From contig JAETXT010000004.1 in the NCBI GenBank assembly GCA_019188255.1, positions 558,001 through 622,000 of the forward strand: 64,000 bases of DNA. Reading direction: 5' to 3'. The stretch comes from Verticillium longisporum. Taxonomy: Eukaryota > Ascomycota > Sordariomycetes > Glomerellales > Plectosphaerellaceae. Each line of letters starts with the position of its first letter. Position 1 is the stretch's first letter. The notes under the pieces were generated by a model. That model was not told the origin of the DNA and did not search any database. It saw only the letters and a program-made list of their open reading frames with translations. Position numbers and translations under genes: made by a program. Below are positions 19,923 through 31,643 of this stretch, piece by piece.

Positions 19923-22015
19923 ATGCGCATCGCAATTATCGGAGGAGGTCCCTCGGGCCTCGTGACACTCAAGTACCTCAAGCAGTCCCAGGAGCTCTTT
20001 CCGAACCAGCGGATCGAGGTGAAGCTCTTCGAGGCTGCACCCAAGATTGGCGGCATCTTCTTCCACCACACCTACGAAAAGGCTGAGCTCGTGTCGTCCA
20101 AGTTCCTGACTAGCTTCTCGGACTTTCGCCCCCGTCGCGACGACCCCGATTTCCTCTCAGCGGAACGCTATGTCGAATACCTCGAAGAGTATGCGACCGA
20201 GTTTGACCTCTGGCCGAGCATTCATCTGTCAACGAAGGTCGCCTCGGTAGTTCGCGGTGATATTTCAGGTCACGTCATCAAGTATGAGACGCCCGAGGGA
20301 GAGATCGAGTGGGAGTGTGATGCCGTTGCCGTCTGCTCCGGCCTCCATGACCGACCCAACATTCCTGACCTCAAGGGCGTCGAGAATGTGCCGGTGGTGA
20401 TGCACTCGGAGAAGTTCAAGCACAGTGAGCAGTTTGGCGTCGACAAGACCGTCATGGTCATTGGCGTGGGGGAGACAAGCTTAGATATCTGCGCCCTGGC
20501 CATCAACGCGCCGACCAAGAGAGTCGTCGTATGCCACCGTCACGGCTGGTTTGGAGCGCCAAAGGTTAGCAGATCTCTGGCTACAAGAGTCACAGCGTCA
20601 AGTTAACAGTTCTGACCAGCGCATTGCCAACACTCGCCTGCTCCCCAGCATCTGGGAGATTCCCGAAGAAGAGAACAAGACATTCCTCGACGGCTCCCTT
20701 CCCATCGACGTCAGTCACCTGTCGCTCTTTGACACGAGCTACGTGCACCCTCTCGCCCGAGACTCGATGATTGTGTGGGACCACTACGACTCGGTAGCCG
20801 TCGGCAGCAGCTGGGTTTCCACCGGCACGGCCCTCGGGTTTGACCAGTTCGTCGGGCCCGTCGCTCCCGAACGTCTTCATGCTTCGCGCCGTGAGTGGCT
20901 CCGTAGCAAGCTCCCCGTAACAGATTGCACGCACTGACACTGAGCCAACGTACAAGTCTTCTTCAACAAGGCCTGGACCAAGGTCTCGAAGCACATTTCG
21001 CCGCCCTACCGCCCTACCGAGCCCGCCACACTGGGCGACCGCATCCGCAACTTCATGGTCCGCACCCCAGTCGAGGTCGCCGACCGCCTCATCGATGTTG
21101 CACCCTATCCCACGCATATTGACGACAATGGCGTTGCCCACTTCCGCGACAACGGTGGTGAGGACTACCAGCGCATTAAGAATGAGGTCATCAAGCCTGA
21201 TGTCATTGTCTTCGCGACCGGCTATCTCCAGAGCTTCCCTTTCTCGAGGCAAAGGCCAACACGGGTCGCAAGCCCTACCCGCGGGCCGACGAGGCCGACG
21301 TGCGCGAGATTTGAGGCGTGACGACCCGACGGTCGGTTTTATTGGATTCGTTCGCCCTGGCTTTGGTGCGATTCCGCCGCTGTCGGAGCTGCAAGCCATG
21401 CTCTGGATTCTGAACCTCGCCGGTCGGGTGAGGAAGCCGTTGAAGCTTGACGACCAGTGGCACTACCGCATCATCGCGCCACCGAGCGCGAGACTGACGT
21501 ATGGAGTCGAGCACGACAGCTATGCTTTCCAGCTCGCCGAGGACATGGATGCCGTGCCGGGCATCAAGGATGTTGTGAGGCTAGGCCTGACAAAAGGCAC
21601 CGGACCCTTCTGGAGATTGCCCTGGATCTGGGCGTCTGCCCCGAATTTCACGGTCAAGTTCAGGCTGGTCGGTCCCTGGGCATGGGAGGGCGCGACGAAC
21701 GTGATGACCGACGACATGTGGGAAGTTGTTTCGAGAAGGAAGGGACTGTTCAGTAAGTGCTGTCGAGAGAGAATGATTTGTCGACGACGTGTGCTGACTT
21801 TGACCACAGACAACTTCACCCTCGGTTTGATGCCAATGATGCAGCTCGGGCCGGTCCATCTTTTCCTCTTTTTTTACGCTCTATTCTTCAACTTCCTCGC
21901 CGTGTTTGGTTTGGCCAAGCCTGTCAAGCCTGTTAGTGAGCCAAAGAAGAGGATCGAGGAGCTCGCGCGAAGGGAGAAGAAGTTGGAGGGCATCAAGATC
22001 AACGGCACACACTGA
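19923..22015 (+). CDS. Flavin-containing monooxygenase with a C-terminal membrane segment, two frameshifts
   Basis: Exons 19923-20564, 20620-20890, 20957-21752 and 21810-22015; introns of 55, 66 and 57 nt with CTGAC-type branch points. FAD is bound by IIGGGPSG (residues 5-12) and NADPH by VIGVGETS. VIVFATGY is the ATGY signature of FMO/BVMO-like enzymes, and HLFLFFYALFFNFLAVFGLA near the C terminus is a likely membrane anchor. Two single bases seem to be missing in exon 3: near 21248 (after QSFPF) and near 21309 (at VREI, where TTTGAGG gives a stop). Between and after them the reading resumes in family-like order, ending with DDPTVGFIGFVRPGFG. With both bases the product would be about 638 residues. 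The gene is either a young pseudogene or carries assembly indels. Likely role: N-, S- or Baeyer-Villiger-type oxidation of a small molecule. Confidence 0.85.
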
Positions 22016-23312
22016 TTTGAAGGGCTTTGTGACGTGATGACTTGTTTCGGCTACTCGTACGGATGTTGGTTTGCTTTCTCGGTGGTGTTTCTTCCCGGCT
22101 TGGAGGTTTGTGTAGTTTTCGTGCTCGACCATCGTTTTCCATAACATCAACGATGAGAACTTAACCCAAACAAGCTGTCAAGTTACTCGTCGAAGTTGCA
22201 AACCAAGCCCAATGCATATGCCCTCGTCGTTGAGAAAAACTTCTCAGGGTCCGTGCCAGAGGCTGAGACATTCGATCGGACCCGCAAGATCGAGAGCAGT
22301 ACAGCATTCCACGCCGACAGCTTTCAGCCTTGCACATTACGAAGAGAAGAGAGAGCGAAAAAAAAACATCTTCCCCTCTCAGACCCTTACTACCCCAAGC
22401 CGAACTGAGCGGCCGTAACCCCAGCCGTCCCGCTCAACCCCTCACTCTCTTGTGTAATGATGCATGATGGATCGACCTGCAAACAGCTCAATTCTAGCTG
22501 TGAAGGTCTGCCATGTCCTCGGTTCACTGCTCAAATCTCCGCCTTTCACCGCATATTGATGGCATCTCGCAGCCTCGGAAAAGAACGCAGGCACGGAAAC
22601 GATACGACCCTGCGGATAAGCATCACCAGCACAAACCACCGCTTCGACCTGCGTGAATAGCTTCAGATCACCGTGTCCCCTTGCCGAGGTGGCTGTGCAG
22701 AGACATTCCGATCAGACTGCCCCCCGGACGATGTCCCGCCCGATTGGTGTAAGATTGTTTTCACGATGATCGTCACCCCGACTCGGCACTAGCCTACCAT
22801 CTACCCCAGAGCTCACAGCAGGAAGAAATGTGTTTCCTTCCAGGGGAGAGCACTCGTGTCGACCTGTAAAAACAAGCTTAATTCCTCCCCCGCATCTAAT
22901 CTCCAGAACTACCGTCACATTCCCCACGCCATCATATCTTCCCCGCGATGGGAGATCAGCGAGCTCCGCAGAAGGGCCCCCCGACACGGCGTATACAATC
23001 AGGCTTTTCCGTGCCAGTTGCCGTTGGACCCTTGGTCAATCGTTATGACATCAGCACGAGAGAGCTTCTGGATTGCTTCCAGAGTCGTGAAAAGCTCCAT
23101 GTCGGTTTCGGAAAAGGCGGAACCTGGCCGAAATCAGAGACGAGAGATGGCTGATATTCGCGAAGAGACGATGCTTGGCAATTTCGGCGACTGTCAAATG
23201 ACGCCGGTGGTGATGGCTTTTCGCTGTATAAGAAGCCTCGGGTCGATCGACGGCAGGTGGTCAGCTCCGAAGAAGCCAGGACACCATCTTCTGTCATCTC
23301 CAAACCATCACC
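22016..23312. other. Intergenic, promoter region of the GH105 gene
   Basis: About 1.3 kb. No gene supported. The last 90 nt contain the TATA box of the GH105 gene. Confidence 0.5.
23227..23232 (+). promoter_or_regulatory. TATA box of the GH105 gene
   Basis: TATAAG 86 nt upstream of ATG 23313, a spacing seen at several other genes of the window. Confidence 0.55.
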
Positions 23313-24620
23313 ATGAAGAGCACCTTCGTCGCAGCAGCCACCGCGGTCTTTGCCGGACTCGCTTCGGCGGTCGACCTGCCCACCGGCTGGTTCTCCATCG
23401 CCCCTGATGACGAGATTCAGCCTGGCGACCTCAAGGGCAAGCCTCGCTACCTGACATGGATGGCCGACTCCCAGATCAAGCATGGAGTCGAGCCCACTCA
23501 CGCCTACACCATCTCGTCCTTCTACTCGGGCGTCATGCTGGCGTACGAGCGCACTGGCGACCAGAAGTACCTTGACTATGTCAAGCATGCCACCGATATC
23601 ATCCTCTACCCCGAGTGGGACGGCACCATCTTGCTGTACAACAACAGTAACTCGATCGATGACATCCGCTTCGGCCACACGTTCCTCGACATCTACAACA
23701 AGACGGGCAACGAGATTTACAAGACGGCTGCCTCGACCCTGCGCAAGCAGATTGACCGCACTTACCGCACGCCCGACGGCGGCTTCTACCACCGCTACCC
23801 GGTCTACATCGACCAGATGTGGCTTGACGGCATCTACATGCTTGACGTCTTCTATGCCCGCTGGACGCGCGAGTTCGAGCCCGACAACTCGACCGCCTGG
23901 GACGACATTGCCCTGCAGTTCGACCTCATCGACGCCGGCACCACGGTCGACCGAAACCGCACCAACGGCCTGCCCCTGCACGGATTCGACTACAGCAAGA
24001 AGTCCATCTGGGCCGATCCCGAGACCGGCGCCTCGCCTCACGTCTGGGGCCGCGCTGTCGGCTGGTACATCATGGCTCTCGTCGACGTGATCGAGCTGTT
24101 CCCCAAGGACCATGACGGCTACGACCGTCTCGTCGGCTACCTCCAGTCCGTCGCCGATGCTGTTGTCGCCGCCCAGGATGAGAAGACCAAGGGCTGGTAC
24201 CTCGTCATGGATCCTGGCCTGGAGAGCGAGTGGGGCAACTACATCGAGAGCTCCGGCTCGGCCATGTTCGTCTACGGCCTGCTCAAGGGTCTCCGTCTCG
24301 GCCTCATCGACGGCAAGAAGTACCTCAACGCCGCGCTGTCTGGTTACGAACTCATGACGGAGACGTTCTCTGTGCCCCGGGACTCTGACGGCGCGCTCGT
24401 CTGGGAGTGGACTGTGCAGACCGGCAGCTTGAGCTCGAACGGCACTTTCGAGGTGAGTAAAACACATCCCTGGTTTCGAATCTGAAGATCTGAGCTAACA
24501 GCGCATTCGCAGTATTACGCAAGCCAGCCGCTGTTCGAGAATGATCTCAAGGGCGTCGCGCCGTTCCTCTTCTCCAGCTACGAGTTTGAGCTGCACCTGG
24601 AGGGCGGCTGCAAGGCTTGA
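23313..24620 (+). CDS. GH105 unsaturated rhamnogalacturonyl hydrolase, secreted
   Basis: Exon 1 is 23313-24452 and exon 2 24513-24620, with a 60-nt intron (GTGAGT, branch GCTAAC, acceptor GCAG). The product has 415 residues with the signal peptide MKSTFVAAATAVFAGLASA. Family GH105 removes the unsaturated galacturonyl end left by rhamnogalacturonan lyases. The (alpha/alpha)6-barrel segments are recognisable: HAYTISSFYSGVMLAYERTG, DDIRFGHTFLDIY, and QMWLDGIYMLDVFYARW, whose Asp matches the catalytic Asp of YteR/YesR enzymes. HVWGRAVGWYIMALVDVIE and WGNYIESSGSAMFVYGLLKG also follow the family. A likely induced gene acting outside the cell, with the two GH28 enzymes 26-30 kb away as functional partners. 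It appears intact. Confidence 0.92.
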
Positions 24621-25027
24621 ACGCTTCATAGAAGAGGCCGGGCTTGAAAGTCATCGGGTCATAGAAGTAAAATAGATAATACAGAATGGGCTTGCCGTGC
24701 ACAACCTGAACGATACCACTTCCATACGCTACTTGGGATGACCCCCTGGAACAGGGTGCATCTTTTGGATGGAATCGTGCTAGTTTTCCGCTGCTGCCAC
24801 TCGTCATCACCACAGCGAGCATCCACTTCATGTTTTGGGACATAGATTGATTGTACTTTAGTCTTGAACTGCCTATTACTATGTCCCATCCTCCATAGAA
24901 AAAGATGTGTCATGCTAAATATTTACACGGCGAAGATTAAAAATATAGTCTAATCATCCCTTTTGGACAGGGCAAAGCCCAGACAGTATAGTCATGATAA
25001 GGAAACGAAGCGCCATGGTCAATCCGT
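24621..25027. other. Intergenic, convergent 3' ends
   Basis: About 400 nt between the 3' ends of the GH105 and GPI-protein genes. It presumably holds both 3' UTRs; no gene seen. Confidence 0.55.
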
Positions 25028-27168
25028 TTACAGGAGGGCGAACATGACGGCGGCAGCGGCAGCGAGGACCTCAACACCAGAGCCGAGACGGCGGGCGGCG
25101 CCAACCTCAACAGGGCTGGAGGTGGTGGGAACGGGAGCCGGAGCGGTGGGAACGGTGTTACGGAGGGTGGTAACGGTGGGAGCAGGCTGACCGGGCTTCT
25201 CGGGCTTCTCAGGGTTAGAAGGAACGGAAGCGCCGTGCACAGGCTGCTCGGGAGCAGGCTGCCCGGGCTTCTCGGGCTTCTCAGGGCTAGAAGGAACGGA
25301 AGCGCCGTGCACAGGCTGCTCGGGAGCAGGCTGCCCAGGCTGCCCGGGGCGAGGGGGAGCGGTAGCGGGGCGATCAGGCTGCCCGGGTTGCCCAGGAGCA
25401 GGCTGCTCAGGCTGTCCAGGAGCAGGGTGAGGGGGAACGGGAGCGGCGTGATCAGGCTGCCCAGGCTGCCCAGGAGCAGGCTGCCCAGGCTGTCCAGGAG
25501 CAGGAGCGGGAGCGGGAGCCGGAGCGGGAGCGGGAGCAGGGCGCCCAGGCTGCTGTGGCTGCTCAGGGCTCTGGGGCTGCTCAGGCTTCTGGGGCTGCTC
25601 GGCAGCAGGGCGGCCAGGGGTGGGAGTCGGGCCAGAGACCTCATCGGTGACGGGGCAGAGGGTGGTCGAGACAGCAATAGTCTCGGTAACGACGTGAGGG
25701 CCGTTGGGGCAGTTGACGACGTAGGGAGGGCACGAGGTGACGGTGCGGACCTGGGTGGTGTAGACGGTCGAGACGGTGTAGCTCTGAGGAGGCTGAGTGG
25801 TGACAGGGGTCTCGACGGTCGTCTCCGTCTTGTCAGTCTGAGTCTTCTCAGTGTCGCTGACGGGGCAGATGGTGGTGGTGACGGCGTAGGTCTCAGTGAC
25901 GACGTGAGGGCCGTTGGGGCAGTTGGTGACGTGAGGGGCGCAGGAGGTGACGGTGCGGACCTGGGTGGTGTAGATGGTCGAGGTAATGTAGTCGGACGTG
26001 GAGACGGCCGTGGTCTTCTCCGTTGAAGTGGGAACGGGGTTGGTGCTGAAGACGGACGAGGTGGTGAAGTCGATTGTGTGGACGGTCGTGTTCAGCCCCC
26101 TGGTCGTGGTGGGAACGGGGTTGGTGGTCAAGACCGACGAGGTGGTGGGAACGGGGTTGGTGGTCAAGACGGACGAGGTGGTGAGCACGGTCGTACGAAC
26201 GGTCGTCTGGGCGGTCGTCTGGACGGTCGTGTTCAGGCCCTTGGTCGTGGTGGGAACGGGGTTGGAGCTGGAGACGGACGTGGTGGGGACGGGGTTGGTG
26301 GTCAAGACGGACGTGGTGAGGACGGTCGTACGAACGGTCGTCTTGTCGGTCGTCTGGGCGGTCGTCAGGACGGTCGTGTTCAGCCCCTTTGTAGTGGTGG
26401 GAACGGGGAAGCCCTTGGTGGTGGTAGACACCTTGCCAGTGCTCGAAGGGGCAGGGCGGCTCTCAGTGGAAGTCTCCGTGGTGGAAGGACCTGGGGCCTG
26501 GGTGTTGATGGTGGACTGGACAGGCTTGCTGGAAACCGGGTGAGAGGTCGCAGGTTGCGTGGATTCCTCCGAGGTGGAGTCGTCGCACTGGTCCACCTCG
26601 GTGCTGGAGGAGACTGGGGCCTCAGATGCCACTGTAGTCACAGCAGGCATGCTGGACACAGTGTGAGAGGAGGACGCAGAGTAGGAGGTCGCAGGTTGCG
26701 AGGATTCCACGTCAGTGTAATCGTCGTCGCATTGATCAGTCTCGGTGCTCGAGGGAGCGGGGGCCTCCGAGGTGGAGAGAACGGAAGAGGACGAGCTGGG
26801 CGTGGGGACGGCGGTGCTGCTAACGTGGGTGTTCCAGTAGGTGATACAGGAGCAGGCAGAAGACAGCGCAGTAGCATCGCAGTTGCTGAACGCCGTAGGA
26901 ACGGCGGCGGCGGCGGTGGTGGTGCCGGCGAGCCACTGAGGGCAGAGCTTATCAGCCTCAGACTTAAAGCGAGTGTCGATGAGGTTGCGGTAGCAGTTGT
27001 CGTTCTCCTGTTGGGCTGGTCAGTACCTTGTGCTTGAAGGGGGGGTGGATGTGTCGTCTGATGTTTTTGACTCTTCGAAGACTTGGTGAAACGTACGCAG
27101 TAAGGGTACTTGTTGGCCTCAACAGTGGCCAGGGCAAGGGCGCCCAGACTCAGGAAGATACCACGCAT
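25028..27168 (-). CDS. GPI-anchored, Thr/Pro-rich repeat cell-wall protein (adhesin-like)
   Basis: Exon 1 is 27168-27097 and exon 2 27007-25028, with an 89-nt intron (GTACGT...ACAG); 683 residues. The signal peptide is [19 protein letters not shown] Cys-bearing head follows ([20 protein letters not shown], then [17 protein letters not shown]). A long Thr/Ser stalk repeats [13 protein letters not shown] and [10 protein letters not shown]. Two modules of about 47 residues share [23 protein letters not shown] and a final CPV, a pattern seen in fungal wall glycoproteins. A Pro/Gln/Gly region with [11 protein letters not shown] units and two 24-residue copies of [12 protein letters not shown]... 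follows. The C-terminal hydrophobic tail after GAARRLGSG ([15 protein letters not shown]) is a GPI signal. Role in adhesion or wall coating is inferred. Long plus-strand ORFs opposite it are repeat shadows. Confidence 0.88.
25190..25620 (-). repeat. Pro/Gln/Gly-coding repeat array within the GPI protein
   Basis: Degenerate repeats coding [11 protein letters not shown] and PAPAPAPAP, plus a 72-nt unit (24 residues, ending [10 protein letters not shown]) present twice between about 25190 and 25340. Such arrays vary in length between strains in other fungi. Confidence 0.8.
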
Positions 27169-30100
27169 CTTGTCTTGTTGTTCGGAAGTTTCTCGTGCCG
27201 TAAGCGAATGACTGGATCGAAGAAACGACAGTTGAGGAGGACAAACCAAGGAGAAGGAAGTCTTAACGAGCGACTCAAGGGTATTTAGATGGGGATGAAG
27301 AGGAAGCAAGAGCCTGCCGGTCAAAAGGTTTGGCTCATGAGCAGCGGTTCTTTAAAGGCGCGGCTCTCATGACTTTGGATGGAGCACACGCACGTACATG
27401 GTACATGGTACACCCACAACCTTCTCGATGGACACCCTCGTCGTACTCGGCGCCTCGTACCCTGGCTTGCCTGGCAGTGCCTCACGAGCTACCAAGTAGA
27501 TGGCCCCTCCTCTCCCTCCATCCCGCAGTGGAGAGCGTGAGGACATCAACGGGTGTCCGGCAAGAGGCACGGCCTGCAGGATTTTTTCCGACCCTGGACG
27601 AGGCCCTACGTGGAAAGGTAGGTTGAGGTACCATGTAATACGAGGCCCAGGAGCCACGTTTGCCCACCAGCACGGGACCTCCACTCTTGTGCTGTCGTTC
27701 ACCAGCCCGCTTCAAGAGTACAGTTCGATCCGAGCATGGGGTGATGTGGGCTGCATAGGGCGAGCAGGGATGAGGCCAGGGCGCGAGATACATAGTACTG
27801 TACTGTACGACCACTGAACAGCGATATGTCATGCCCCGGGATACCCCCGTCGACCGAGCAAAGTAATCAAAGCCATTTGGGCTGAGCAAAGCCTAAACGC
27901 GCATCCAAATTGAGAAAGCGACCTCACTTCCGAGCTCCTATTCTCGGAGAGTTTGAGTAGCGATATGAGGGCAGACATGGTACATAGTAAGTTATCAGTG
28001 GCAGACGCGCTGATCACCTCGTGGCCAGGTTGATGGCGAACTGAGTAGCCGGTACGCTAGGCATTTTAGTCAGGGGTAGGGTTTGCTTTGCCGCCAACTT
28101 CCACCCACACTAGCGACTGTTGAAATCGTCATTGGGGCGGCGGGTGGTGGAACAAAGATACCGGTTATGCATCCTTGAGGGGGTCATTCGAGAAGGGGCA
28201 TCGACCACAAAGACGGGGGGCACTGGAATGGAATCGAGATGGAAGAGGATCTAACCCACCCGCCCATCGATCGACCGAGCTGTCTGAATGTGTTCAGGCT
28301 TTTCAGATCCATCTTCGGGATAATGGTAATTATTCAATCCAATTCTACTTCATCTATTTTACCTCACAACCATACGACCATCGCGCTCATAGCTCCATCA
28401 TGCATACTGACTCTGACTCGGAGGGCTGGTGAGGATGCCTCGCCCAATCATCTTGACAACAGAGGGACCAACAGGGGTGATGCAGGTAGGAATACCTAAG
28501 AAAAGAACTAGGCTGCGAGGACAGTCAGGCACATATGCACACAACCATCTGCGGGCGGGCTGCTCAAGCATACCCTGACGTCAATTTACCATGACCAGCC
28601 CCTCCAGACTGATCTTGGGTTTCGACTGTCAATCTGCCTGTGCTGCCTGGCAACCAAGCGCTGCAGACCAGAGAGACGCGGTGGCTGCGAAGATGCTGGG
28701 CGCTGGCCAACGTGGCTCTGTGTGCAACCAACAGGTGCCGCGACCCGGTCATTCGTATCCCAGCGCAAGTCCTCCCAGCCTCAGCCCTCCAGTTCGTCTT
28801 GCCGGCCCCGCCATGTCTGCTTCTTCGCCTTCGATTTCTACTTTCTTCTGGTGCGCGGCGGGTCACCGGCCTTCTCCCCTGGGCACTGAGGGCGGAGGAC
28901 AGCTGTTGTGTAACTCGTCCTTTCGCCTGTGCTGCCTGTCCTGCTACGAATACGTACTCTCCTCCTGAGTCTGGTGCAGAAGGTGGTCCCTGAGCCTCCA
29001 CGCGGCTGCCAAGACGCGCGCCGTTGTTCAGATGGCAGGCCAGGGTCGTAAGATGGCCGTAGAAGCCGAACAAAGAAAAGCCCACCAAGGCGAAGAATCT
29101 CCCGACTACGAATCCAACGTGCGACAGCCAACGTGCGCCTCGCCCCTGGTCTCTCCCCCTTGGCCCTTTTTCGGTTAGCTCGGCGGGACCCAAGGTTAAG
29201 GACCGTTTGTACCGACGGACGGAACTGCGCCGACCCCCGTTCCCCCCCCCCCCTGGTGGTTCTCATGGCTACCGTCTTCTCTTTTGACCCTCTATCTGCA
29301 TACCCCCAGGGCTCTTGATTGGATGCTTTGATTTCTGGGTCTGGATCGTCTTGGGTGCTGGAGCATTGGCTTCAAGGTGGAGGCGCCTGCTACGCCAACG
29401 GGCGGCTCGCTTCACCTACCGTCGTATCACGATGAACACTGGCGCCTGGCCACGGGCACACCAGCCCTGATCCGGCGTCCACAGCACAAAACATCTCTCG
29501 GTCCTCAGAAACAGAAGAAGGGTCGCGACAAAAGGGGAGGGCGGAGGGGCCCGTGGTGAGACAGCGAGGCGAAGGAGGGGACAAGGAAAACAAAGAGATC
29601 CCAAATGTCCGGGCACTGGGCTCGATCCCAACATTCCACGCTATTTCAACGTCTATTCGAATAATGGAGCCAATTTCCTTAAGCTTCTCGTCAGAGGGGA
29701 AGGGTCGCATTCCAGGGCGGTACACGCCTACCCTACCGAGACATTCATTGAACACAAACGAAATGCATCCTACCTCACCTCATATGCTGCGGAGAGAATC
29801 GTACGGGAGTGAGCCCCGTCAGTCGGCGGGGCGCTTTGAGATCTCGCTCGGATACATCAAATTGACTGCCGGCACCTCTTGCACGCTATTGATTTTTGAC
29901 CTTGTAGGGATGACCGTCGTCAGAGGAGGGTCGGGCGACACGACACGAAGCCGATGTCAGGGGAAATGACTGCACGATCCCGTGACCCTGGGCCTTCGGC
30001 CGCCGGACAGCCCGGCTATGCTTTTTTCGTCCTCGTATCGCGAGAGGGCCTGATTGCCGCTGCTATTCGTGACGACAGTCACCCCACGAAGTGTACATTC

Positions 30101-31643
30101 ATGACTATCTCCCGCAGACCACTGCGCGCAGTAATAAATGCGTCAGGCCCCATTGGGCCCGCGCGTCTGATATCTTCGCTCCGCCCGAACGATACCCGCC
30201 CACACACACGAGCTGAGAAAGGTCTTCGCCACTGGCCTACTATTCTAGCTGCTCAAGCGGCTCTGCAAGGCGTGTGGAACGGTGTTGTGATCGGCGGACG
30301 TACTGGTGCCGAGGGCCCGGAGGATGCCCATTGTTGCGTCACTGATATGCCAAGGCGCCGAGACTATCGCGCTGCGTGGTTTTTCTCGATGCTGTTGTCC
30401 CGACGTCACCGTTTGTTACCTATGTATGGACGGGGAAAGCTTGACGAGGAAGCCCAAGACTCAAAATATTTCATTCCGAACGTTACGCTAGTACTTATCT
30501 CTCGTGTTGAGTCTATGCAAATGGAATCCAAGATTAGCTCCCCGCGATCTGTAGAAACCTTAGTAACTATAAGTCAAGCGATGTGATCGTTCGAGTGGTT
30601 GACGTTGTTCATTGGCGGCTCGTAATCGCGAACCAATAGCTGCAAGCTCCATAGTGCAGAGTCTGCGGTAGACCTGGCCTCGTGCAGCAGGGTGTTGATC
30701 TCTGGACGTCAACGAGCATGGGCAATCGCTGAATGCGCTGCTCCTAGCAGAGAAGAACGAGGCCTCGCCGTCTCAAAAGCTGTCTGAAAAGGATACTCCG
30801 GTGCAATTGATCAGTCTGTATTGTATGCAGTGGCAGATGAGGATAAACCGGTCTCAGGCCCCAGGTCGCCTTGCGGAACCCCAAGCCATTTCGTCAGGTC
30901 GCCGTTGCCTGGGAAATTCTATACGAGGTGCAGAACACGAACTGTGATGGTGTATTTCCCACGATGCGGACCTCCTGCACAGCGGGGAGAACTTTTCTTG
31001 GAAGCTGCAATATCGTAAGCGCCAACCAGAAATCACCATATGTGCTGCCACGTAAAATCCTTGTTTCCATGTTCTGACTAGAACATTCTGTGGCCACCTT
31101 CGGTAGCTGTCATTCCCACCTACTAACACGTTCAACGTCATGTCGCCCGTACGCCTTACATATACAGCTCGTGCTTAACGAACGGTGTGGCCTGGTGAGG
31201 GATTGTAGGAGAAGCCGAATCCTCGAGCCCAAATTTGGCTACTTCGGAACCCACAATGTCTGACCACGTTCGCAATGGCCATGGTTGCATGGAATTTACG
31301 AGCAGGGCGGCCTAAGTGATCTCAGTTGGCAGGCTTACGGCCACTGGGCCAGATAAAACCCACGTGGTCCTCAGAGGCAACGACGCGTATCGAGCAATGC
31401 AAATTACCATTTCATTTCATTGCTAAAGCTATGCCATAAAAACGTGATTGTCTTCGTCAGAAGTTTATCAAGCTGGATTCCGAGAGACGAGTTGGTGCAA
31501 CAAGTAATTACATGGTTTCTGTTGGCACGAGCATCAAATTTGAAGTCGCAAGGAATGTCAATACGTCAACGAGATCCAATTTGTTTGCTATCATGATCAT
31601 AAATGCATCGATCGCTATGTTCCACACACATCCAAATCCTCAC
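27169..31643. other. 4.5-kb gene-poor region
   Basis: I find no ORF here with recognisable domains, signal peptide plus body, or consistent splicing. Several overlapping ORFs of 100-210 codons (28564-29266, 29390-29969, 29954-30586) have low-complexity, Arg/Ser/Pro-rich translations typical of non-coding GC-rich DNA. No transposon ends and no tRNA. The first 100 nt hold the promoter of the GPI-protein gene. A non-coding RNA or long promoter cannot be excluded. Confidence 0.45.

Noticed and set aside
23043..24467. 474-codon minus-strand ORF opposite GH105
   Set aside because: Antisense shadow of a gene with signal peptide, family motifs and a good intron.
25235..27037. Long plus-strand ORFs rich in Gly/Arg/Leu and Val/Thr
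   Set aside because: Reverse reading of the repeat arrays in the GPI protein.
29595..29700. Possible tRNA T-arm (GGGATCGAGCCC) on the minus strand
   Set aside because: No D-arm or acceptor pairing at the right distance.
29954..30586. 210-codon plus-strand ORF in the gene-poor region
   Set aside because: Starts with ATG, but has no family motif, signal peptide or splice context, and neighbours are low-complexity; not enough to call a gene.
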